From Couchioplanes caeruleus (GTDB taxonomy: Bacteria > Actinomycetota > Actinomycetes > Mycobacteriales > Micromonosporaceae): 64,000 nt of DNA. The position numbers and the translations under genes are program-made. The notes below the pieces were generated by a model. That model ran no database searches, was not told the origin of the DNA, and saw only the letters and a program-made list of their open reading frames with translations. The stretch covers positions 1,805,501-1,869,500 of the forward strand of contig NZ_CP092183.1 in the NCBI RefSeq assembly GCF_023499255.1. Reading direction: 5' to 3'. Shown here one piece after another: positions 29,196 to 36,685 of the stretch (the stretch's first letter is position 1; every line of letters begins with the position of its first letter).

Positions 29196-29201
29196 TATTC
29201 T
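29196..29201 (+). promoter_or_regulatory. -10 box (TATTCT) upstream of the CNNM operon
   Basis: TATTCT is among the best -10 matches in the window. The first possible start codon after it is the GTG at 29209, 7 nt downstream, which begins the small leader frame and not the transporter. Confidence 0.45.
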
Positions 29202-29208
29202 TCTGCGG

Positions 29209-29286
29209 GTGATCGGCAGTAGTCAGCCGGGCTCGGCCCGGCTCCCCGTCCCCCCGCTCCCCGCGTCCTGGCCCCTCCCGTGTTGA
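29209..29286 (+). CDS. Putative proline-rich leader peptide of the CNNM transporter operon
   Basis: A 25-codon frame begins at a GTG placed for leaderless translation behind TATTCT. It ends in TGA that overlaps the TTG at 29283-29285 of the transporter frame (TTGA). Seven of 25 residues are proline, including R-L-P-V-P-P-L-P. Proline-rich leaders that sense Mg2+ or translation stress are known upstream of some Mg2+ transporters (mgtL in Salmonella), so a regulatory role is conceivable here. It is too short for coding statistics; the evidence is the placement of start and stop. Confidence 0.35.
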   Translation: MIGSSQPGSARLPVPPLPASWPLPC

Positions 29287-30596
29287 TCCTCGCGGGCGTG
29301 CTGCTCGTGATCGCGGTGACAGCCGTGACCGGCTATTTCGTCGCCCAGGAGTTCGGCTACGTCGCGGTGGACCGCAGCCGCCTGCGGCAGGAGGCCGAGG
29401 CCGGCGACAAGGCCGCCCAGCGCGCGCTCAAGGTCACCGAACGCCTCTCCTTCGTGCTCTCCGGCGCCCAGCTCGGCATCACCGTCACCGGCCTGATCGT
29501 CGGCTACGTCGCCGAGCCGTTCATCGGCGACGGCCTGGCCGACCTGCTCGGCGTCGCCGGCGTGCCCGCCGCGGTCAGCATGCCGGTCTCGCTCGTGCTG
29601 GCGCTGACCGTCTCGACCGTGATCCAGATGGTGCTCGGCGAGCTCGCGCCCAAGAACCTGTCGATCGCCCGCTCGGAGGCGGTCGCCAAGGCGCTCAGCC
29701 GCTCCACGCTGATGTACCTCGCCGTCTTCGGCCCGGTGATCAAGCTCTTCGACCTGGCCGCCGCCAAGCTGCTGCGCCGCATCGGCGTCCAGCCCATCGA
29801 GGAGCTGCCCGAGGGCGCCACCGCGGAGGACCTCGAGCAGATCATCGCCGAGTCGCGCGCCGAGGGGCACCTCGACCCCGAGCTGTCCGCGCTGCTCGAC
29901 CGCGGCCTGGACTTCCGGCGGCGTACGGCGTCCGAGGTCATGGTGCCCCGCGTCGACGTGCACACCGTCCAGGCCTCCGACCCGGCGTCGCAGGTGGTGG
30001 ACCTGCTCGACACGGGCCGCTCCCGCTTCCCGGTCCGCTCCGGTACGGGCGTGGACGAGATCGTCGGCGTCGTCGGCATCGCGGACATCCTCGCCGTGCC
30101 CCCGGCGGAGCGGTCCCGCGTACGGATCTCCGAGGTCGCCGTCCCGCCGCTGTTCGTGCCGGCCTCGCTGCGCCTGCCCGTGGTGCTGGACCGGCTCCGC
30201 GCCGGCCACCGCCAGCTCGCCTGCGTCGTCGACGAGTACGGCGGCTTCGCCGGCATCATCACGCTCGAGGACATCGCCGAGGAGCTGGTCGGCCCGATCC
30301 GCGACGAGGACGACCTGCCCGAGCCCGCCCCGGCCCGCCAGGACGACGGCTCGTGGATCGTCCCGGCCCGCTGGCGCATCGACGAGGTCACCGACGCGAC
30401 CGGCGTGGCCCTGCCCGAGGCCGCCGGGTACGACACGATCTCCGGCCTCGTGATGGCCGAGCTCGGCCGGGTCCCGCAGGTCGGCGACTCGGTGTCGCTC
30501 GAGTCGGGTACGGCCCTCGCGGTGCTGTCGGTGGACCGCCACGTACCGGAATCGGTCCGCATCTCGCTGCCCGCCCCGTCGGAGGTGTCGCGATGA
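29280..30596 (+). CDS. CNNM/CorC-type divalent-cation transporter (DUF21-CBS-CorC_HlyC)
   Basis: A 438-aa membrane protein of the CNNM family (Mg2+/Co2+ efflux, often misnamed hemolysin). The DUF21 domain with about four transmembrane segments covers residues 1-175 (E-F-G-Y-V-A-V, G-A-Q-L-G-I-T-V-T-G, L-G-E-L-A-P-K-N). Two CBS domains follow (D-E-Y-G-G-F-A-G-I-I-T-L-E-D), then a CorC_HlyC domain from about 350. GTG 29280 or TTG 29283 may be the start; the TTG overlaps the stop of the leader frame. The stop overlaps the second CNNM gene. Confidence 0.92.
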   Translation: MLILAGVLLVIAVTAVTGYFVAQEFGYVAVDRSRLRQEAEAGDKAAQRALKVTERLSFVLSGAQLGITVTGLIVGYVAEPFIGDGLADLLGVAGVPAAVSMPVSLVLALTVSTVIQMVLGELAPKNLSIARSEAVAKALSRSTLMYLAVFGPVIKLFDLAAAKLLRRIGVQPIEELPEGATAEDLEQIIAESRAEGHLDPELSALLDRGLDFRRRTASEVMVPRVDVHTVQASDPASQVVDLLDTGRSRFPVRSGTGVDEIVGVVGIADILAVPPAERSRVRISEVAVPPLFVPASLRLPVVLDRLRAGHRQLACVVDEYGGFAGIITLEDIAEELVGPIRDEDDLPEPAPARQDDGSWIVPARWRIDEVTDATGVALPEAAGYDTISGLVMAELGRVPQVGDSVSLESGTALAVLSVDRHVPESVRISLPAPSEVSR

Positions 30597-31717
30597 GCAC
30601 CTCCTGGGCCATCATCTACTCCCTGATCCTGCTCGCCGGCAACGGCTTCTTCGTCGCGGCCGAGTTCGCCCTGGTGGCCAGCAAGCGCTACCGCCTCGAA
30701 CACGCCGCGGCCGAGGGCAGCCGCGCGGCCCGCGCCGCGCTCGACGGCAGCCGCGACCTCGCCCTGATGCTCGCGGGCGCCCAGCTCGGCATCACCCTCT
30801 GCACCCTGGGCCTGGGCGCGCTCGCCGAACCCGCCATCGAACACCTGACCCACCCGCTCCTGCACGCGGCCGGCCTCCCGGACGTCGCCAGCGGCGTGAT
30901 CGCCTTCCTGCTCGCCCTCGTCGTGGTGACGTTCCTGCACCTCGTGATCGGCGAGATGATGCCCAAGTCCTGGGCCATCACCGACCCGGAACGCTCGGCG
31001 ACGATCCTCGCGCTGCCGTTCCGCATGTTCGTCCGGGCGATCCGGCCGGCGCTGGTCGGGCTCAACGGCCTGGCGAACGCGGCCCTGAAACCCTTCGGCG
31101 TGCACGCCCAGGACCAGCTCGCCCAGGCGCACGGACCGGAGGAGATGAACATCCTCCTGGAACGGTCGCGCGCGGAAGGCCTGCTGGAGGCCGAGCAGAC
31201 CGAGCTGCTGACCAGCATGCTCAAGCTGCAGGAGACGAAGGTCCGGGACCTGCTGATCCCGGACGACCAGCTGGTGACGGTGTCGCCCGGCTCGTCGGCG
31301 GCGGAGGTCGAGGCGGCGTCGCAGCGCAGCGGACGGTCGCGGCTCGCCGTGGTCGCGCCGGCCGGGTCGGCGTCCGGCACTGCTTTTCCGGGCTCCTCGT
31401 TCCCGACCCCTGGTGCCGGTGGGGCCGGCTCCGGGGAGGTCGTGGGGGTCGTCCACGTCCGGGAGGCGGTCCGGGCCACCACCGCGGGCGTACCGGCGAC
31501 CGCAGCGCAGCTCATGGACCCGCCGTTCGACCTGGAGGCGTCGGTCACGGTCACGGATGCGGTGACCCGCATGCGCGCGGCCCGCGCCCAGCTCGCCATG
31601 GTCACCCGGGACGGGGAAAGAGTCGGCTTCGTCGCCCTCGAAGACCTGCTGGAGCAGGTGATCGGCGAGTTCGACGACGAGACTGATCCCGTACCGGTGG
31701 GCAGGCGCATGCGCTGA
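30593..31717 (+). CDS. Second CNNM-type transporter (DUF21-CBS)
   Basis: A 374-aa paralogue coupled to the previous gene by an ATGA overlap. The DUF21 domain (G-F-F-V-A-A-E-F-A-L-V-A, G-A-Q-L-G-I-T-L-C-T-L-G, I-G-E-M-M-P-K-S-W) covers residues 1-180 and a CBS pair follows. The CBS region is interrupted by a Gly/Ala/Ser/Pro-rich stretch near residues 258-285. The CorC_HlyC domain is lacking, unlike its partner, so the two may work as a heterodimer. Such tandem CNNM pairs are usual in actinobacteria. Confidence 0.92.
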   Translation: MSTSWAIIYSLILLAGNGFFVAAEFALVASKRYRLEHAAAEGSRAARAALDGSRDLALMLAGAQLGITLCTLGLGALAEPAIEHLTHPLLHAAGLPDVASGVIAFLLALVVVTFLHLVIGEMMPKSWAITDPERSATILALPFRMFVRAIRPALVGLNGLANAALKPFGVHAQDQLAQAHGPEEMNILLERSRAEGLLEAEQTELLTSMLKLQETKVRDLLIPDDQLVTVSPGSSAAEVEAASQRSGRSRLAVVAPAGSASGTAFPGSSFPTPGAGGAGSGEVVGVVHVREAVRATTAGVPATAAQLMDPPFDLEASVTVTDAVTRMRAARAQLAMVTRDGERVGFVALEDLLEQVIGEFDDETDPVPVGRRMR

Positions 31718-31819
31718 CCTGCTGGAGCGGGCGGTTTGTCGCGGGCGCTGCGCGAGGCGGTGCGACGGTCACCCGACCCGGTGGCGGCGGCAGGCGCATG
31801 CGCTGAGAGGGGTGCGGGG

Positions 31820-32581
31820 ATGGTCTTCGAGAAGGTGCTGCGCGCATTCGGCGTCGGCGGTCCCAGCGTCGACACCGTCCTCGCCACCCCCGGCGCATAC
31901 CCCGGAAGCCCACTGATGGGCGCGGTCCGCCTCACCGGCGGCGACTACGACGTGGCGGTGGACACGGTCGCGGTGGGGCTCGTCACCAGAGTCGAAGCCG
32001 AGGACGGCGACGCCCTGATCGAGTTCCACCGCGCGTGGGTGGCGGCGGGATTCACGCTGGCGGCCGGCGAGCACCAGGACATCCCGTTCACCATCACCCT
32101 GCCCTGGGAGACACCCATCACCCACGCGTACGGTGACCGCCTCAGCGGAATGTCCCTCGGCCTGCGCACCGAGCTGACCACCGAAGAGCTTGCCGACACC
32201 GGGGACGTGGACGTGCTCGCGGTCCACGCCCTGCCGGCCCAGGAGAAGGTGCTGACAGCCCTGAACCGCCTCGGCTTCCACCTCCGCCACGCCGACGTGG
32301 AAAGAGGAGCGATCTACGGGGTACGCCACGAGCTCCCGTTCTTCCAGGAGATCGAGCACACCGCGCCGCCCGAATGGCCGGTGAACGAACTGGAGCTGAC
32401 GTTCATCGCGGACTCCGAGGGCATCGAGGTGATCCTCGAGCTGGAGAGACACGCCGGCCTCCTGACCCGGGCGCGAGACGCGTACGGCCGGCTCCGAGTG
32501 CCCCACGACGCAGCGGACGAGGGGGAGTGGGCCGCGCAGCTGAACGCGGCGCTGCGGGGGGCGCTGGCAGAGCTGGGCTGA
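31820..32581 (+). CDS. Spo0M family sporulation-control protein
   Basis: A 253-aa protein with the arrestin-like Spo0M fold (V-F-E-K-V-L-R-A-F-G-V-G-G-P-S-V-D-T-V-L opening, G-G-D-Y-D-V-A, I-P-F-T-I-T-L-P-W-E-T-P). In Bacillus subtilis Spo0M affects sporulation and cell division; the actinobacterial role is not defined. ATG 31820 follows GGTGCGGGG. An upstream in-frame start at 31736 is less likely, because it would add Arg/Ala residues encoded by a partial copy of the preceding gene's 3' end (see 31789-31806). Confidence 0.88.
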   Translation: MVFEKVLRAFGVGGPSVDTVLATPGAYPGSPLMGAVRLTGGDYDVAVDTVAVGLVTRVEAEDGDALIEFHRAWVAAGFTLAAGEHQDIPFTITLPWETPITHAYGDRLSGMSLGLRTELTTEELADTGDVDVLAVHALPAQEKVLTALNRLGFHLRHADVERGAIYGVRHELPFFQEIEHTAPPEWPVNELELTFIADSEGIEVILELERHAGLLTRARDAYGRLRVPHDAADEGEWAAQLNAALRGALAELG

Positions 32582-32584
32582 GAT

Positions 32585-32815
32585 CCGGGTCGGCCGGCTG
32601 TGGTGGTGGCTGGGTCGCCGTGGCGTTCCGGGTCGGCTGGCTGTGGTGGTGGCCGGGTCGTCGTGGTGTTCCGGGTCGGGCGGCTGTGGCTGTAGCTGGG
32701 TAGCGGGTCAGCCGGCCGTGGCGGTGGCGTTCCTGGTCAGCCGGCCGTGGCCGTGGCGTTCTGGGTCAGGCGGCCGTGGCGGTGGCGTTCCCGGTCAGCC
32801 GGCCGTGGCCGTGGC
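32585..32815. repeat. Degenerate tandem repeat downstream of spo0M
   Basis: About seven degenerate units of roughly 30 bp built on GGCCGTGGCGGTGGCGTTCC and GGTCAGCC. The array runs into the last codons of the convergent lysE-type gene (stop at 32795), so the end of that protein (A-T-A-T-A-G) is encoded in the repeat. Confidence 0.6.
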
Positions 32816-33667
32816 CAGCTTGATGCCGAACCCGACGAAGACCGCGCCGATGCCCGTGGCGGCCATGGCCGACAGCCGGCGCCGCCGCCGGAACTGACCG
32901 GCGAGGAACTGCCCACCGAAGATCAGCCCGCTCAGGTAGAGGAAGCTGAACACCTGCAGGATCGCGCCGAGGATCAGGAACGACACGGCCGGATGGGCGT
33001 ACCCCGGGTCGACGAACTGAATGAAGAACGACACCACGAAGAGGATCGCCTTCGGGTTGAGCAGGCTGACGACAAGAGCCCGCCGGAACGGCCTCCGCAT
33101 CCCCGCCCCGACGACCGCATCCCCCGACCTGCCGTCGCCCGTGCCGGCGTCTTCCGTGCCGGCGTCTACTGTGCTGCTGGCGCTCGCGGCTGCCGCGCTC
33201 GCGTCTTCTGTGCTGCTGGCGCTCGCGGCTCCCGCACCCGTGGCTGCCGTACTCATGGATCCCGTACTCGTGGCTGCCGTGCTGGTGGCTGCCGTGCTCG
33301 TGGCTTCCGGGATGCCGTCACTCGCGCGCCCGGCGCCGCTCTCATCCCTGGTCGCCGCACCACGCTCGCGCCACTTCCGCCAGGCGCCCCTGATGATCCC
33401 GAACCCGACCCAGGCCAGGTAAGCACCGCCCGCGTACTTCACCACCATGAAGACCGGCGGATACGTCCGCAGCAACGACGCCACCCCCGCAGCGGCGAGC
33501 ACCATGAGCACAGCGTCGCCGAGGAAGACGCCGCCGGCCGCTCGATATCCCGCGCGTACCCCGCGCTGAGCGGCGACGGAGAGAACGAAGATCGAGTTGG
33601 GGCCGGGCAGCAGCACGATCGCCACGGTCCCCAGCACGTACGTCCAGAAGTCGGTGATGCCCAGCAC
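32795..33667 (-). CDS. LysE/LeuE family amino-acid exporter with a low-complexity insertion
   Basis: A 290-aa six-helix exporter that follows E. coli LeuE along most of its length (F-W-T-Y-V-L-G, L-L-P-G-P-N-S, G-V-F-L-G-D-A-V-L-M, L-N-P-K-A-I-L-F-V-V-S-F-F-I-Q-F). Between helices 3 and 4 there is an extra stretch of about 80 residues, almost only Ala/Ser/Thr/Gly/Asp, encoded by short DNA repeats around 33120-33330. GTG 33667 gives the length and start of LeuE; an ATG at 33748 would add 27 unrelated residues. Exported substrate is probably a hydrophobic amino acid. Confidence 0.85.
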   Translation of the reverse strand: MLGITDFWTYVLGTVAIVLLPGPNSIFVLSVAAQRGVRAGYRAAGGVFLGDAVLMVLAAAGVASLLRTYPPVFMVVKYAGGAYLAWVGFGIIRGAWRKWRERGAATRDESGAGRASDGIPEATSTAATSTAATSTGSMSTAATGAGAASASSTEDASAAAASASSTVDAGTEDAGTGDGRSGDAVVGAGMRRPFRRALVVSLLNPKAILFVVSFFIQFVDPGYAHPAVSFLILGAILQVFSFLYLSGLIFGGQFLAGQFRRRRRLSAMAATGIGAVFVGFGIKLATATAG

Positions 33668-33774
33668 GGCACCATCCTGAGGCGGCAGTGGCTTCCCGGC
33701 GATAGGCCGCCAGGGCAGGATCATGTGGCCTTGCCCACGCGTGAGCACGCCGCCTGCGGCCCGAAGTGGCGATC

Positions 33775-33882
33775 GGAGCCGAAGCCGAAGCCGAAGCCGA
33801 AGCCGGAGCCGGAGCCGAAGCTGGAGCTGGAGCTGGAGCTGGAGCTGGAGCTGGAGCTGGTGCTGGTGCTGGTGCTGGTGCC
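33775..33882. repeat. Hexanucleotide microsatellite, 18 units
   Basis: Eighteen consecutive 6-bp units: GGAGCC, four GAAGCC, two GGAGCC, GAAGCT, six GGAGCT, three GGTGCT and GGTGCC. It lies between the lysE-type gene and the PNPOx-GNAT gene (both minus strand), in no supported gene. Confidence 0.95.
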
Positions 33883-33966
33883 CGAGGCGGGTACTCGGAG
33901 CCGGTGCTCAAGGCGAGGCGGTGGTGCTGAAGAGAGACGGCGGCGTCACGACCTTCGGAGCCCCTT

Positions 33967-35205
33967 TCATCCCGCCGCGAGCCGCTGCCGCAACCGGTCC
34001 CGTACCCCGGGCCACTCGTCGGCCGTGACCGCGAAGACGACCGTGTCGCGCCACGTGCCGTCCGGTCGCCGGCGATGGTGCCGGAGCAGCCCGTCGCGGC
34101 TCGCGCCCAGCCGCGCGATCGCTCGCTGGGAACGCTCGTTGCGAATGTCGGTGTACCAGAACACACGCTCGGCCTCCAGCACGTCGAACGCCCGCTCCAG
34201 CAGCAGCAGCTTGGCTTCCGTGTTGACGCCCGTACGCCACCACCGCCGTCCGAGCATGGTGTGGCCGATGCCGAGGGCGCGGCCCGCCGGGTCGATGTCG
34301 TGGTAGCTGGTCGTACCCATGACTTCGCCGGTGGCCGGGTCGCACTGGGCCCACGCCACCCGTTCGCCGAGCCATTGCTGCCGGGCTGCGTTCTGCACGA
34401 TGTCGGCCATCTGCTCGCGCGTCTCCGGCCGCGGGACGGTGAGGAACTGCCACACCTCGTCGTCGCCGAGGGCGGTGAGCAATCCGTCCACGTGCGATGG
34501 GGCGAGCGGCTCCAGCGACACGTGCTTTCCTGTCAGGGGCGCCGCCGTGTGCCACGGTGAGGTCGGTCCCGGCAGGTAGGCCGGGGTCGCCGCAGCCACT
34601 CCGGCGTCGGGCTCCGGTGGGCCCGCGATGCGGCGGAGCGGCAGGACGCCGGCCCAGTGCGGCAACGGCAGATCCTCGCTCTCCTCTGCTACACCGCCTG
34701 CTCTGGCGCGTACGGAAACCTCGTGCAACGGCAGGGACAGGACGACGGTGGTTGCCAGCTCGCGGGCCGTCGGCGGCCGGCTGTCGGCCGACCGGCCGGC
34801 GCCCAGCTTCTCCACCAGGGCCGTCATGGCGTTCTGCTTCTCTGCCTGGTCGGCGACGGGCCGGGCGGTTCCGTGCACCACGACGGAGCGGTAGTTCGCA
34901 CTGTGGTGGAACTGCGAGCGCGCGTAGACCAGCCCGTCCAGCAGCGTCACCGAGATGGACACCGGGATTCCGTCGCCGCGCGCGGTCAGTCCGAGCCTTC
35001 CGCCGGTCGAGGCATGGATGTACAGCGTGTCGCCGACCCGGACGTGCAGCGTGGGCAGGATACGAGGCTCACCGTCGATCACGAACGCCACCGCGCAGTC
35101 GTACCCCTCGTCCAGGATGGCGTGTGCCGCCTCGTGGTCGTAGCGCATGCGCCCCCGGTCTCGGGTGGCCGTGGTCCGGGCGGTGGGCTGGTAGACGGCG
35201 GTCAC
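33967..35205 (-). CDS. Fusion of FMN-binding PNPOx-like domain and GNAT acetyltransferase
   Basis: A 412-aa two-domain protein. Residues about 15-200 form a split-barrel pyridoxamine 5'-phosphate oxidase-like domain (D-C-A-V-A-F-V, P-T-L-H-V-R-V-G-D-T-L-Y-I-H-A-S-T-G-G). Residues about 245-412 form a RimJ/RimL-type GNAT domain (L-E-P-L-A-P-S-H, I-G-H-T-M-L, Q-R-A-I-A-R-L-G-A). GTG 35205 follows a strong GAGGAGGGG. The gene is divergent from a MocR regulator with 59 bp between them, suggesting that the regulator controls it. Substrates are unknown; a vitamin B6- or flavin-linked detoxification is one possibility. Confidence 0.88.
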   Translation of the reverse strand: MTAVYQPTARTTATRDRGRMRYDHEAAHAILDEGYDCAVAFVIDGEPRILPTLHVRVGDTLYIHASTGGRLGLTARGDGIPVSISVTLLDGLVYARSQFHHSANYRSVVVHGTARPVADQAEKQNAMTALVEKLGAGRSADSRPPTARELATTVVLSLPLHEVSVRARAGGVAEESEDLPLPHWAGVLPLRRIAGPPEPDAGVAAATPAYLPGPTSPWHTAAPLTGKHVSLEPLAPSHVDGLLTALGDDEVWQFLTVPRPETREQMADIVQNAARQQWLGERVAWAQCDPATGEVMGTTSYHDIDPAGRALGIGHTMLGRRWWRTGVNTEAKLLLLERAFDVLEAERVFWYTDIRNERSQRAIARLGASRDGLLRHHRRRPDGTWRDTVVFAVTADEWPGVRDRLRQRLAAG

Positions 35206-35228
35206 GGGCCCCTCCTCGACATGATCGC

Positions 35229-35257
35229 TTGCCGTGATCTTTGTTCTAGTACATAAT
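35229..35257 (+). promoter_or_regulatory. Promoter of the mocR-type gene (TTGCCG-N17-CATAAT)
   Basis: The -35 TTGCCG at 35229-35234 and -10 CATAAT at 35252-35257 are 17 bp apart. The GTG start at 35265 lies 7 nt after the -10 and has no ribosome binding site, which indicates a leaderless mRNA. Confidence 0.6.
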
Positions 35258-35275
35258 CTGTGATGTGCCAGAACA
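35242..35275. promoter_or_regulatory. Inverted-repeat operator between the PNPOx-GNAT and mocR genes
   Basis: TGTTCTAGTACA (35242-35253) and TGTGCCAGAACA (35264-35275) form an inverted repeat matching at 10 of 12 positions. It covers the -10 box and start codon of the mocR-type gene and lies just upstream of the divergent gene. MocR regulators commonly bind such sites in a shared intergenic region. Confidence 0.55.
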
Positions 35276-36611
35276 ATATCAGGTCGAGGGCTCATCGGCA
35301 GCCTCGATTTCCGCGAGCATCGAGTCGGGCGTCCTCAGTGGAGCATGGAGCTCGGGGGATGCGCTGCCGCCCATCCGGGCGCTCGCCGACCGGCTGGCCG
35401 TCAGCCCCGCGACCGTCTCGAAGGCATACGAGGAGCTGCGGCGACGCGGCATCGTGGAGACTTCGGGCCGGCGCGGCACGCGGATCCGCCCGCGTCCGCC
35501 GGTGTCCGGCCCGCGGGCCTCGTTGCGCCTGCCCGTGCCGCCGGGCGCGCTCGACCTGTCGTCGGGAGACCCCGACGTCCGGCTGCTGCCTCCCCTGGGG
35601 CCGCATCTGCGTGCGGTCTCCGACGAGATCGGTGCGCCATCCGGCTATGCGGCGGCCGGCCCGCTGCCTCAGCTGATCGAAGCTGCGCGATTGCGGTTCG
35701 AGGCTGACGGCGTACCGATGGACAGCGCGTCGATCGCCGTCACCAACGGCGCGCTGGACGCGATCGAGCGGCTCCTCACGACGCACCTTCGCCCCGGCGA
35801 CCGCGTGGTCGTCGAGGACCCGGGATGGGCCAACCTTCTCGACCTCATCGCCGCGCTCGGGTTGAAGACCGTGCCGGTGCGGATGGACGACGAGGGCCCA
35901 CTACCGGAGGACGTTCGCGCTGCAGTGATGACCGGCGCCAGAGCTGTCGTCGTCACAACCCGGGCACAGAATCCGACAGGCGCCGCCATCAGTGCGCGCC
36001 GAGCCGCGGAGCTGCGCGAAGCGCTGTCTTTCGGGAAAGCCCTGCTGCTCATCGAGGACGACCATGCCGCCGAGCTGGCCGGCGTCCCCCTGCACGCGCT
36101 GAGCGGTTCAACCCCCTTCTGGGCGTTCATCCGCTCGGCGTCCAAACCGTTCGGTCCCGATCTGCGCACAGCGGTCATGGTCGGGGACGGGGTGACGATC
36201 GCGCGCGTCGTGGGCCGCATGCGCACAGGCGCCGGCTGGGTGTCCACCGTGCAGCAGCGGCTCCTGGTGCGGCTCTGGCAGGACGAGTCGGTGGCGGCCG
36301 GGATAGCCGCGGCCGGGCGAAGCTACGACCGTCGTCGCGACGCTCTGCGGGACGCGCTCACCGCGCGCGGGGTCAAGGCCTACGGTGCGACAGGCATCAA
36401 TCTTTGGGTACGCACTGACGACGAGACCCGCCTGGTCACGGCGCTACGCGACGCGGGGTACGCGGTGGCGCCGGGCTCGCTGTTCCGCATCGACGAGCCG
36501 GCGGGCGTACGCATCACCATCAGCGCGCTGGACGATGACGCCGTGGAACCGCTCGCCGAGGCCGTGGCCGCGGCGGCCCACTCGCCCGGCGTGACCATCA
36601 TCGGGAGGTGA
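35265..36611 (+). CDS. MocR-type (GntR-aminotransferase) transcriptional regulator
   Basis: A 448-aa chimera. The N-terminal GntR winged helix (residues about 8-75) contains L-P-P-I-R-A-L-A-D-R-L-A-V-S and T-V-S-K-A-Y-E-E-L-R-R-R-G. It is followed by a fold-type I PLP aminotransferase domain with the PLP lysine in S-A-S-K-P-F-G near residue 295 and the N-P-T-G motif. The linker is shorter than in PdxR, and the domain arrangement recalls PtsJ/PdxR. Together with the divergent PNPOx-like fusion this suggests a PLP-responsive circuit. GTG start set by the leaderless promoter. Confidence 0.9.
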   Translation: MPEQYQVEGSSAASISASIESGVLSGAWSSGDALPPIRALADRLAVSPATVSKAYEELRRRGIVETSGRRGTRIRPRPPVSGPRASLRLPVPPGALDLSSGDPDVRLLPPLGPHLRAVSDEIGAPSGYAAAGPLPQLIEAARLRFEADGVPMDSASIAVTNGALDAIERLLTTHLRPGDRVVVEDPGWANLLDLIAALGLKTVPVRMDDEGPLPEDVRAAVMTGARAVVVTTRAQNPTGAAISARRAAELREALSFGKALLLIEDDHAAELAGVPLHALSGSTPFWAFIRSASKPFGPDLRTAVMVGDGVTIARVVGRMRTGAGWVSTVQQRLLVRLWQDESVAAGIAAAGRSYDRRRDALRDALTARGVKAYGATGINLWVRTDDETRLVTALRDAGYAVAPGSLFRIDEPAGVRITISALDDDAVEPLAEAVAAAAHSPGVTIIGR

Positions 36612-36685
36612 GACACGTGCCTGCTTGATCCCGTTCAGGTGACGCCGCCGGGCGTGGAGCGCACGCCAAGGGGTAGAAACGGTGC

